Shown piece by piece: positions 1 through 5,620 of a stretch of DNA of 16,702 nucleotides. The DNA lies in assembly GCA_041624375.1 (NCBI GenBank), contig JBFJVD010000031.1, forward strand, positions 1-16,702, in the 5' to 3' direction. Made by a program: the position numbers and the translations under genes. The first letter of the stretch is position 1; each line of letters starts with the position of its first letter. The notes under the pieces are model-generated. The model ran no database searches and had not been told where the DNA came from. It was given only the letters and a program-made list of their open reading frames with translations. Origin of the DNA: JBFJVD01 sp041624375. GTDB taxonomy: Bacteria > Chloroflexota > Anaerolineae > Anaerolineales > E44-bin32.

Positions 1-508
1 GCGCCGCCAGCAGCAGGAAGCTGCTGCCAGCGGGCAGAAGAGCCTCCAGGAGCGCCTCGAAGAACGGTTTGTCACTCGGTCGAATGCGGCTTTTGAAGTC
101 CTGGAGTTCGTCGCCGAAGTCCTCGAGCAGCTTCGCACCGCCGCCTACCCTGAGGACGAAGTCTGGGACTTCGTCCACTGGCTCAATGCCGACGACCGCT
201 GCCCCTGGCAGCTGTTCCCCGATACCAATGAGTACGGCTTGCGGCTCGATGAGTTTCGCCTCCAACACTTCGATTGGAACCACTACGAACTGCCGGAAAT
301 CCGCTGGCTGATCGGCCGCTACCCGAGCGGACAGTACGGACATCTCGCCTGGTGGGCCTTCAAGCGGAAGATCGAAGTACGGCTGCAGTTTGGAGACGAA
401 GACGAGCCGCTGCAGTTTGTCTGTGTGCGCGAGGGGGCCGAGCGTCCGCTGACGGCCCGACTCGATCTCGAGGACCTTTCCCGAGCGCTGATTCAGCTAC
501 ACCCCTGA
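1..508 (+). CDS. Hypothetical protein, 5'-truncated by the window edge
   Basis: I do not recognise this protein. The reading frame is open from base 2 to the TGA ending at 508, giving about 168 residues. There is no ATG in this frame in the first 238 bases and codon use there is already coding-like, so the true start lies outside the window; the internal TTG at 239 is not a convincing start. The product looks soluble. It begins with a Gln/Ala/Glu-rich, probably helical segment (residues 1-50), then a region rich in Trp, Asp, Tyr and Phe (about 55-125), and ends in a short strand-rich acidic part. There is no signal peptide, membrane segment or metal motif in the visible portion. It converges with the minus-strand gene ending at 647. 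I am confident that it is coding; the function is unknown. Confidence 0.7.
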   Translation, partial: RRQQQEAAASGQKSLQERLEERFVTRSNAAFEVLEFVAEVLEQLRTAAYPEDEVWDFVHWLNADDRCPWQLFPDTNEYGLRLDEFRLQHFDWNHYELPEIRWLIGRYPSGQYGHLAWWAFKRKIEVRLQFGDEDEPLQFVCVREGAERPLTARLDLEDLSRALIQLHP

Positions 509-646
509 AAGCACCGCCGATCGGGTCTTTTTCTTCAGCGATAGATAAGGGGGGAGAGTTCGTGGGAGAGCTAGGCCGTCCAGGCCGGTTTGCCGCCTGA
601 GGGCCGCAGGGGCACTCAGATCTGCGGCGGCTGGCATCCTGTGAAG

Positions 647-1348
647 CTAACTGTCCGGGGACCGCACCGCCCAGACCCGCCAGCCGCACAGCTCTCCGGT
701 ATCGACCAGATCCACTTCGTAGTCCGCACTGATCCCCTCTGCCGGGTACATGACCTGAACCACGGCGAAAGCCTGGCCCTGGTCCGCCACAAGCATGGTG
801 ATCACCCCGAGTTCGAAGTCCTGCAGCCCAGAGAGGCTCCCGGCGAACCGGTCGGGGTCGCCGGCGTACACGTTCTGCTGGTAGTTTGTGGCCAGCAGCT
901 CCCATGCCGCCAGGTAGTCGGCGTTTCGTATTGATTCAAAGAAGCTGCGCGCGGCCTGGTCGGGGGTCGCCATCGCAGTGCAGGCGGTGACCGGTATGCC
1001 TTGAAGTGCGTCCTCCGGTGCAGGTTCCGCCGCCTGCGAGTCCAGGGCCAGCTCGCTGGCGGCGCCGGCCGCATTCGTCGCCAACGGCAGGGCCTGAAAC
1101 GGGTTGATCGCCACAGCGGCCAGAAAAAGCAGGCCGCCAAGAATGACCCCACCGATCCCGACGAGGAGCCAGCGGCGGTCGAAGGGAAGCGAGAAACGGC
1201 GTTTCGGCTCGAGCTCTGGGAAATCGTGCTTGAAGGCGAAGAGTACGGGCAGGAGGAGACCCGATGGAGGGAGCAAGTACCCGCAGGCAAGCGCAGCCAG
1301 CATCCCGAGCAGGAGATGAGATCGGTGTTTGGCCACCCATCTTCGCAT
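647..1348 (-). CDS. Hypothetical membrane protein with NTF2-like extracytoplasmic domain
   Basis: This encodes a 233-residue protein of unknown function. Residues about 11-38 form a hydrophobic hairpin-like segment, followed by a charged loop (about 40-59) and a clear transmembrane helix at about 60-81. After an Ala/Glu/Pro-rich linker, residues about 127-230 look like a small NTF2/DUF4878-type fold: an opening helix (TPDQAARSFFESI), an AAWELLA helix, then alternating strands ending in a Trp-rich strand. Such domains in membrane-anchored proteins usually act as solute-side binding modules, but no ligand can be named. The start is supported by AAGGAG (plus-strand 1361-1366), 12 nt upstream of the ATG; this spacing is a little long. 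The gene is separated from the next minus-strand gene by about 190 bp, so it may be independently transcribed. The domain call is by pattern only. Confidence 0.72.
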   Translation of the reverse strand: MRRWVAKHRSHLLLGMLAALACGYLLPPSGLLLPVLFAFKHDFPELEPKRRFSLPFDRRWLLVGIGGVILGGLLFLAAVAINPFQALPLATNAAGAASELALDSQAAEPAPEDALQGIPVTACTAMATPDQAARSFFESIRNADYLAAWELLATNYQQNVYAGDPDRFAGSLSGLQDFELGVITMLVADQGQAFAVVQVMYPAEGISADYEVDLVDTGELCGWRVWAVRSPDS

Positions 1349-1535
1349 CGAGTTGACCTTCTCCTTAATATCTGGCGCGCGTCATCACGCTGGATGGATG
1401 CTGAGCCCTCCTCCGGTCGATGGACTGTGTTGAAGTGAACGGGAGGTGTGCCCAGTTGTTACGCAGGAGGGTGTGGCCGGACCCTAACCTGCGGTCGTCT
1501 TCTCCGGTCCGGTCGTGAGCGGCCGGAGAAGGTCG

Positions 1536-1895
1536 CTATGGGAAAGGCGGCTGCGAGCCGGGTGCGTCTTCGTCCGCCTCCTCCTCCTTCCAGGCGACAT
1601 CGATCACGGTTTCACCCTTGAGGGCGCGCCGATGCTCCTCCACGATAGCCGGGGGGCACAGCTCAACGAAGAGATACGCGCCAAGCCAGATCACGGCCGC
1701 ATCGTCAACCGGGCCGGGCGCCAGGTCGGGGACGAAGAGGTAGATCAGCGAACCAAGGGGCAGCAACTTCAGCAACGGAGAAATGCGCCGATCGGCCATG
1801 AGGCGCAGGATGAGTTTCACCCGATTCGAAAGCTCATCGAAGATCCCGCTGTTGTCACGCGGTGCCAGGTTGCGAGAGGGCGGACGATCCGACAT
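1536..1895 (-). CDS. YkvA/DUF1232-like small membrane protein
   Basis: This 119-residue protein has a hydrophilic N terminus (1-24), an amphipathic helix (about 22-35), a short hydrophobic segment at about 41-57 (LLKLLPLGSLIYLFVPDL), a DD pair at 64-65, a second hydrophobic helix (66-80) and an acidic tail. The pattern of LLPL...YLFVPDLAPG..DD followed by a helix resembles the DUF1232 (YkvA) core, whose members are small membrane-associated proteins of unknown biochemical role. The family assignment is by motif likeness and moderately secure. AAAGGAG lies 4-5 nt upstream of the ATG, which fixes the start, and a perfect TATAAT -10 box sits just upstream, leaving a very short 5' UTR. It is transcribed divergently from moaA. 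Confidence 0.7.
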   Translation of the reverse strand: MSDRPPSRNLAPRDNSGIFDELSNRVKLILRLMADRRISPLLKLLPLGSLIYLFVPDLAPGPVDDAAVIWLGAYLFVELCPPAIVEEHRRALKGETVIDVAWKEEEADEDAPGSQPPFP

Positions 1896-1916
1896 AGCAC
1901 TCCTTTCCGAGTGCGG

Positions 1917-1922
1917 ATTATA
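1917..1922 (-). promoter_or_regulatory. -10 element (TATAAT) for the YkvA-like gene
   Basis: The minus strand reads TATAAT here, an exact match to the bacterial -10 consensus, in otherwise very GC-rich sequence. Transcription would start near 1910, leaving about 15 nt that includes the AAAGGAG ribosome binding site of the gene starting at 1895. No recognisable -35 box lies at the usual spacing, so the call rests on the -10 and its position alone. Confidence 0.45.
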
Positions 1923-1986
1923 CCGCGCCAGGGTCCCGCGCCGCGGCAGCGAGCACGTTGGCGAGGTAGTCCGTTGGTCCCTGTGT

Positions 1987-1992
1987 TAGAAT
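1987..1992 (+). promoter_or_regulatory. Possible -10 element (TAGAAT) upstream of moaA
   Basis: TAGAAT, five of six matches to the -10 consensus, lies in the 152-bp divergent gap about 55 nt before the moaA ATG. The best -35 candidate (TTGGCG, 1958-1963) is too far away at 23 nt, so this is weak. A TAGAAT hexamer also precedes the flippase-like gene at 4552-4557, which mildly supports both. Confidence 0.3.
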
Positions 1993-2047
1993 CGCCACCA
2001 ATCAGGGACCGCCGCCGGCGGTCGACGCATCAACTGCTCGCAAACCG

Positions 2048-3091
2048 ATGACTGAACCTTCGCACACCGCTTCTGAAATACCAGATGCACCAACCGATCA
2101 GCTGGGCCGGGGGGTGCACGACTTGCGCATCTCGGTGACCGACCGCTGCAATTTCCGCTGCGTGTATTGCATGCCGAAGACGGTCTTCGGTCGCGAGTAT
2201 TCCTTCCTGCCGCGTGAAGCGTTGCTTACGTTCGAGGAAATCGAGACTCTGACCCGCATTTTCGTCGACCTCGGGGTTCGCAAAGTCCGCCTGACCGGCG
2301 GTGAACCGCTGCTCCGCCAGGACATCGAAGTGCTGGTTGAGATGCTCGCCGCGATTCCGGGAGTCGAGGACCTGACGCTGACGACGAACGGCGCGCTGCT
2401 CGCTCGCAAGGCGAAGCGGCTGAAGGCGGCTGGGCTGGACCGGGTGAGCATCAGCCTGGATTCGCTGAACGATGCGATTTTCATGGCGATGAACGATGTC
2501 GATTTCCCGGTATCCCGGGTGCTCAAGTCCATCGATGCCGCCGCGGCGGCCGGGTTGACGCCGATCAAGATCAATATGGTCGTGAAGCGGGGTGTGAACG
2601 ACCAGGACGTGCTGCCGATGGCGCGCCATTTCCGCGGCAGCGGACACGTGCTGCGCTTTATTGAGTACATGGATGTGGGTTCGACGAACGGCTGGCGCCT
2701 GACCGATGTGCTGCCGGCGCAGGAAATCCTGGCGCGCATCCACAAGGAGTTCCCCCTCGAGCCGCTCGACCCCAATTACCGTGGCGAGGTGGCCAACCGC
2801 TACCGCTATCGGGACGGCAAGGGCGAGATCGGCCTGATTGCGTCCGTGAGTCAGCCGTTTTGCAGCGACTGCACCCGGGCGCGTGTCTCCGCCGAAGGCA
2901 AGCTTTTCACCTGCCTGTTCGCCATCCATGGCCACGACCTGCGCCAGCTCCTGCGGACCGGGGCGAGCGAGGCGGACATTCGGGAAACCGTAGCAGCCAT
3001 CTGGGGGCGCCGCGACGACCGCTATTCTGAACTGCGCACCGAAGCCACCGCGGCGTTGCCAAAAGTTGAGATGTCGTATATCGGCGGCTGA
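2048..3091 (+). CDS. moaA: GTP 3',8-cyclase MoaA (molybdenum cofactor biosynthesis)
   Basis: This radical SAM enzyme rearranges GTP to (8S)-3',8-cyclo-7,8-dihydro-GTP, the first step of molybdopterin synthesis, which MoaC completes to cPMP in the cytoplasm. The 347-residue length is about normal for the family. Visible features are the SAM-cluster motif CNFRCVYC (Cys34, Cys38, Cys41), the GGEP motif (84-87), the second-cluster cysteines Cys272, Cys275 and Cys289 around CSDCTRARV, and the C-terminal Gly-Gly, which in known MoaA proteins inserts into the active site. All key residues are intact, so it should be functional. The start has no clear Shine-Dalgarno sequence; the 30-odd residues before the first Cys fit the family. 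No other moa, moe or mob gene is in the window. The HAD gene follows after 26 nt and may be co-transcribed. Confidence 0.95.
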   Translation: MTEPSHTASEIPDAPTDQLGRGVHDLRISVTDRCNFRCVYCMPKTVFGREYSFLPREALLTFEEIETLTRIFVDLGVRKVRLTGGEPLLRQDIEVLVEMLAAIPGVEDLTLTTNGALLARKAKRLKAAGLDRVSISLDSLNDAIFMAMNDVDFPVSRVLKSIDAAAAAGLTPIKINMVVKRGVNDQDVLPMARHFRGSGHVLRFIEYMDVGSTNGWRLTDVLPAQEILARIHKEFPLEPLDPNYRGEVANRYRYRDGKGEIGLIASVSQPFCSDCTRARVSAEGKLFTCLFAIHGHDLRQLLRTGASEADIRETVAAIWGRRDDRYSELRTEATAALPKVEMSYIGG

Positions 3092-3117
3092 GCGCGCAAG
3101 CCACCTGGTGACGTGTG

Positions 3118-3888
3118 ATGAGCATGAATGCAACCAACCCTGAAGGCAGGGAGACCCTGCCGGAGACGATCGACACCGTTATCTTCGACCTTGACGGGAC
3201 GCTGCGGCACAACGAGCCCTCCGGCATCGCCACCTTTCAGGAATTCGCCGCCGAGCTTGGCGTTCCGTCGGATTCTGATCAGCGCAGGTCTGCCGAGCGC
3301 TGGCTCTACCGCTACTGGGCTGACTCAGAAGACCTGAACCGGGACCGGGCGCACACGGCCGACGATGAGCGGAAGTTCTGGCTGATCCACGCGGCGCGTC
3401 ACCTGCAGTTGCTGGGCGCGCCCGATGAGAAGCTCGAAGAACTGGCGGATGCGCTCGTGCGCCGCATGCAGGAAGAATACGAATTCGTCGACCACGTCCC
3501 ATCCGACGTGCCGGTGACGCTCCGCCAGCTGAGTCGAATGGGCTACCGGCTCGGCCTGCTCTCCAATCGCCACGAACCGCTCGACGAACTGGTGCGGGCG
3601 ATCGGCCTCGACAACCACTTTGGGCTGACGCTCGCGGCGGGCGAAGTCGGCTGGTGGAAGCCCGACCCCCGGATCTTCCAATTCGCGGCCCAGCGGATCG
3701 GCTCGCAGCCGGCGCACACGCTCTATGTGGGCGACAATTACTACGCCGACATCCTGGGCGCCCGCAGCGCGGGGATGCCGGCCGTGCTGGTGGATCCTGG
3801 CAACCTCTTCCCCGAAGCCGATTGCCCCATCATCCGACGCATTGGCGAACTCCCGTCGTTGCTCAACGGTGGGGGCCGCACCGACTAG
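3118..3888 (+). CDS. HAD-family hydrolase (haloacid dehalogenase-like phosphatase)
   Basis: This 256-residue cytoplasmic phosphatase-type enzyme has the full set of HAD motifs: nucleophile motif DLDGT (Asp24, Asp26) preceded by TVIF, motif II Ser149 in LLSNRHE, motif III Lys181 in WWKPDPRIF, and motif IV GDNYYAD with Asp206 and Asp211. The helical stretch at about 35-130 is the C1 cap that controls substrate choice. The substrate cannot be deduced; phosphoglycolate phosphatase-like and generic sugar-phosphate phosphatases share this layout. Starts at GTG 3115, ATG 3118 and ATG 3124 are all in frame; I chose 3118 because the weak GGTGA (3107-3111) is at a suitable distance. It lies 26 nt after moaA, but a direct role in cofactor synthesis is not established. 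Confidence 0.9.
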   Translation: MSMNATNPEGRETLPETIDTVIFDLDGTLRHNEPSGIATFQEFAAELGVPSDSDQRRSAERWLYRYWADSEDLNRDRAHTADDERKFWLIHAARHLQLLGAPDEKLEELADALVRRMQEEYEFVDHVPSDVPVTLRQLSRMGYRLGLLSNRHEPLDELVRAIGLDNHFGLTLAAGEVGWWKPDPRIFQFAAQRIGSQPAHTLYVGDNYYADILGARSAGMPAVLVDPGNLFPEADCPIIRRIGELPSLLNGGGRTD

Positions 3889-3910
3889 CATCCTTCGATT
3901 GCAGTCTTCA

Positions 3911-3928
3911 AGTGCGGAGCTCCGCACT
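3911..3928. repeat. Perfect 18-bp palindrome after the HAD gene
   Basis: AGTGCGGAGCTCCGCACT is its own reverse complement over all 18 bases, 22 nt downstream of the HAD stop codon. As RNA it could form a 7-bp stem with an AGCT loop, but no T-tract follows, so it is not a standard intrinsic terminator. A dimeric regulator site or a Rho-independent pause hairpin are both possible. I saw no second copy in the window. Confidence 0.5.
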
Positions 3929-4067
3929 GTTCGCGAGGTGTCACGCCGGGTTGAGCAAGCCCGTGTGCCGCCAATTTGGCAGGACGAATCGGCGGACAGA
4001 GACTGCGGCGATGGCAGCGCCCGAGGCAACTCCTTAGGCCGAGCCGCACCCGTAGCGCGATCGTAGA

Positions 4068-4096
4068 TTGACAGCCGCCCTGGGCGCGTCTATACT
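4068..4096 (+). promoter_or_regulatory. Sigma-70-type promoter of the SWIM-gene leader
   Basis: TTGACA (4068-4073) and TATACT (4091-4096) are separated by exactly 17 nt, giving a perfect -35, a five-of-six -10 and the optimal spacing. Transcription should begin near 4103. This is the best promoter in the window. It stands before a mini-ORF and a terminator, about 140 nt upstream of the SWIM-type gene. Confidence 0.85.
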
Positions 4097-4129
4097 CTCA
4101 TACAAGAACGAGAGGGAGGACATACCCGT

Positions 4130-4171
4130 ATGAGGGATGTCAGCACAACTGCAAAAAGGCGGCCGTTCTAG
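4130..4171 (+). CDS. Putative 13-residue leader peptide
   Basis: A mini-ORF encoding MRDVSTTAKRRPF starts about 27 nt after the predicted transcription start. GGGAGGA (4114-4120) lies about 9 nt upstream, so it could be translated. Its stop codon (4169-4171) directly touches the left arm of the terminator hairpin. Codons 8-11 (Ala-Lys-Arg-Arg) cover the segment 4152-4160 that can pair with the terminator's right end. The peptide has no run of one amino acid as in classical biosynthetic attenuators; the Lys-Arg-Arg-Pro stretch could be a slow-translation site. Chance occurrence of such a short ORF cannot be excluded. Confidence 0.45.
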   Translation: MRDVSTTAKRRPF

Positions 4172-4205
4172 GGCACGGGGTCGTGGAGACCCGCGTGCCT
4201 TTTTG
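4152..4205 (+). promoter_or_regulatory. Possible antiterminator pairing overlapping the terminator
   Basis: CAAAAAGGC (4152-4160) is exactly complementary to GCCTTTTTG (4197-4205). The second segment includes the last three stem bases and the whole T-tract of the terminator at 4172-4208, so the two structures exclude each other. The first segment lies inside the mini-ORF, so a translating ribosome could decide which one forms. The complementarity is seen directly; regulation is inferred. Confidence 0.5.
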
Positions 4206-4208
4206 TTT
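4172..4208 (+). terminator. Intrinsic terminator or attenuator upstream of the SWIM gene
   Basis: The left arm GGCACGGGGTC (4172-4182) pairs with GACCC (4188-4192) and CGTGCC (4194-4199) around a 5-nt loop, with one bulged G at 4193, giving an 11-bp GC-rich stem. Five Ts (4200-4204) and then GTTT follow. This is a strong Rho-independent terminator about 30 nt before the SWIM start codon. It would end an RNA of roughly 105 nt from the promoter at 4068-4096, or act as an attenuator that is read through. Confidence 0.85.
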
Positions 4209-4237
4209 CTCACCGTTTAATCGCTCAAGGAGGCGCG

Positions 4238-4483
4238 ATGGACTACGGAATGATTGGCAAAATCGAAAAAGCGAAACGGTACGCGGAAGAGCGAGACCGC
4301 ATTCGGTTCGAGAGCTTCCGCGCCACCTTTAACGGTGAAAACAATCCACACACCGTCAACTACACCGATGGTGTCTGGTCTTGCGATTGCGACTTCTTTA
4401 TGACCCGTGAGGTCTGCAGCCACACCATGGCGCTGGAGCGGATTCTGGAGCACATGATTCCGACTCCGGCCGAAGTCGCCTGA
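4238..4483 (+). CDS. Small stand-alone SWIM-type zinc-finger protein
   Basis: This 81-residue protein is essentially one SWIM-like module. Helical residues 1-20 are followed by a strand pair (about 22-46) and the zinc-ligand pattern CxCx8CxH: Cys49, Cys51, Cys60 and His62 in the segment from WSCDCDF to CSHTMALERIL. SWIM fingers usually sit inside larger proteins such as SWI2/SNF2 ATPases, MuDR transposases and plant FAR1 proteins, where they bind DNA or protein; a single-domain version could act as an adaptor or regulator. A perfect AAGGAGG (4227-4233) lies 4 nt before the ATG, so strong translation is expected. The gene is flanked by terminators on both sides (4172-4208 and 4502-4539) and is therefore a single-gene unit under the leader promoter. 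The molecular partner is unknown. Confidence 0.85.
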   Translation: MDYGMIGKIEKAKRYAEERDRIRFESFRATFNGENNPHTVNYTDGVWSCDCDFFMTREVCSHTMALERILEHMIPTPAEVA

Positions 4484-4501
4484 CCCGATTGCGGCTGGTC
4501 G

Positions 4502-4539
4502 CCGGGCGCAGGGTGCACCCTGCGCCCGGTTTTTCTTTT
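4502..4539 (+). terminator. Intrinsic terminator of the SWIM gene
   Basis: A perfect 12-bp inverted repeat, CCGGGCGCAGGG (4502-4513) and CCCTGCGCCCGG (4518-4529) with loop TGCA, is followed by TTTTTCTTTT. It starts 18 nt after the stop codon at 4483. It is a textbook Rho-independent terminator and isolates the SWIM gene from the flippase-like operon downstream. Confidence 0.95.
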
Positions 4540-4551
4540 CGGACTGCGTGG

Positions 4552-4557
4552 TAGAAT
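4552..4557 (+). promoter_or_regulatory. Possible -10 element (TAGAAT) of the flippase-oxidoreductase operon
   Basis: TAGAAT lies 49 nt before the chosen GTG start and just after the upstream terminator, where a new promoter is expected. No good -35 is visible; a T-rich tract belonging to the terminator occupies that position. The hexamer overlaps the ATG at 4556, which argues against that ATG as a start codon. Confidence 0.35.
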
Positions 4558-4606
4558 GCAGCCGCCGGCGGGGTGGTGGTCGCCCCGCCGTGTGCATGGA
4601 GTGCCT

Positions 4607-5620
4607 GTGAAGCGCTGGCAGTTCTGGCTCGGACTGCTCGTCAGCGGTGTCTTTCTGTGGCTGGCGCTGCGCGGCTTGCAGCTGGAGGATGTCTGGCAGG
4701 CGCTCCGGGGGGCCAATTACCTGTGGCTCTTCCCCGGAGTGGGCGTCTATTTCCTTGCCGTCGGGGCACGCGCCTGGCGCTGGCACTACCTGCTGCGGCC
4801 GGTGAAACCGATCCCCACGCGCACCATGTTCCCCGTCGTCGCCATCGGTTATATGGGCAACAACATCTACCCGGCCCGCGCCGGAGAGCTGCTGCGCGCC
4901 TACATCTTGCGCCGCCGCGAAGGCGTGCCCGCCTCCGCTTCGCTGGCCACGATCATTGTCGAACGGGCCTTCGATGGGGTGGTGATGCTCGCTTTTGTCT
5001 TCCTCAATCTGCCGGAACTCGCCCGGCTGACAGCCAATTCGGGCTTTGCCGGCAGCATCCAGACCGTGGCGCTGTGGGGCGCACTGGGCTTTTCGGCTGC
5101 GGTCGTCGCTTTCCTCATAATGGCCGCCTTCCCGCAGCCGTCGCTCCGCTGGCTGGCGTTTCTGGTCCGGCGGCTGCTGCCCGAACGATTCCAGCCCCAG
5201 GTCCTGGGTGTAGCCGAACGATTTCTGGGCGGCTTGGCTTCCCTGCGTTCGCCGAAAGACGTGGCGATGGTGCTGATCACCTCCATCATCATCTGGCTGC
5301 TGGAGACCGGGAAGTACTGGCTCGTGATGCTGGCCTTCCCCTTTGAGGTCAGCTTCTTTGCGCTCATGCTCATGAACGGGATCGTCAATCTGGCGACGAC
5401 CATCCCCTCTGCGCCGGGTTACATCGGCACCTTTGACGCCCCGGGCATTGCAGTGCTCGAAGCCTACGGCGTTCCGAGTCCGCTCGCCGCCGGCTACACG
5501 TTGGTGCTCCACGCGGCGCTCTGGCTGCCGATCACGGTCCTGGGGGCCTACTACATGGCGCGTGAGAGCCTGAGCTGGGAGCAGGTCCGCGCCGAGATGC
5601 GGCAGGAAGCGCCGGCGTGA
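4607..5620 (+). CDS. Flippase-like / lysylphosphatidylglycerol synthase TM-region family membrane protein
   Basis: This is a 337-residue polytopic membrane protein of the UPF0104 / LPG_synthase_TM type, with about eight hydrophobic helices. Typical family segments are the N-terminal helix after KRWQF, GYMGNNIYPARAGELLRAY (about residues 82-100) and the late NLATTIPSAPGYIGTFDAP block. Members without the synthase domain are thought to move lipid-linked or lipid substrates across the membrane, often beside glycosyltransferases or lipid-modifying enzymes; the substrate here is unknown. I chose GTG 4607 because GGAG (4598-4601) is 5 nt upstream and the protein then begins KRWQFWLG, straight into the first helix. 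The earlier ATG (4556) overlaps a putative -10 box and adds a non-family leader. The stop codon overlaps the start of the FAD oxidoreductase gene (GTGA), implying translational coupling. Confidence 0.85.
   Translation: MKRWQFWLGLLVSGVFLWLALRGLQLEDVWQALRGANYLWLFPGVGVYFLAVGARAWRWHYLLRPVKPIPTRTMFPVVAIGYMGNNIYPARAGELLRAYILRRREGVPASASLATIIVERAFDGVVMLAFVFLNLPELARLTANSGFAGSIQTVALWGALGFSAAVVAFLIMAAFPQPSLRWLAFLVRRLLPERFQPQVLGVAERFLGGLASLRSPKDVAMVLITSIIIWLLETGKYWLVMLAFPFEVSFFALMLMNGIVNLATTIPSAPGYIGTFDAPGIAVLEAYGVPSPLAAGYTLVLHAALWLPITVLGAYYMARESLSWEQVRAEMRQEAPA

Noticed and set aside
2030..3133. 367-residue minus-strand open frame opposite moaA
   Set aside because: It is a shadow of a fully motif-supported moaA.
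4152..4208. Bidirectional terminator serving both strands
   Set aside because: On the minus strand the T-tract equivalent is about 11 nt from the hairpin base, and no minus-strand gene ends here.
4556..4606. ATG 4556 as the start of the flippase-like protein
   Set aside because: It coincides with a possible -10 box and has no ribosome binding site; GTG 4607 has GGAG at good spacing and matches the expected N terminus.
4217..5512. 431-residue minus-strand open frame antisense to the SWIM and flippase-like genes
   Set aside because: It is His/Gln/Arg/Gly-rich low-quality sequence without motifs, fully opposite recognised genes and terminators; long antisense frames are expected in GC-rich DNA.
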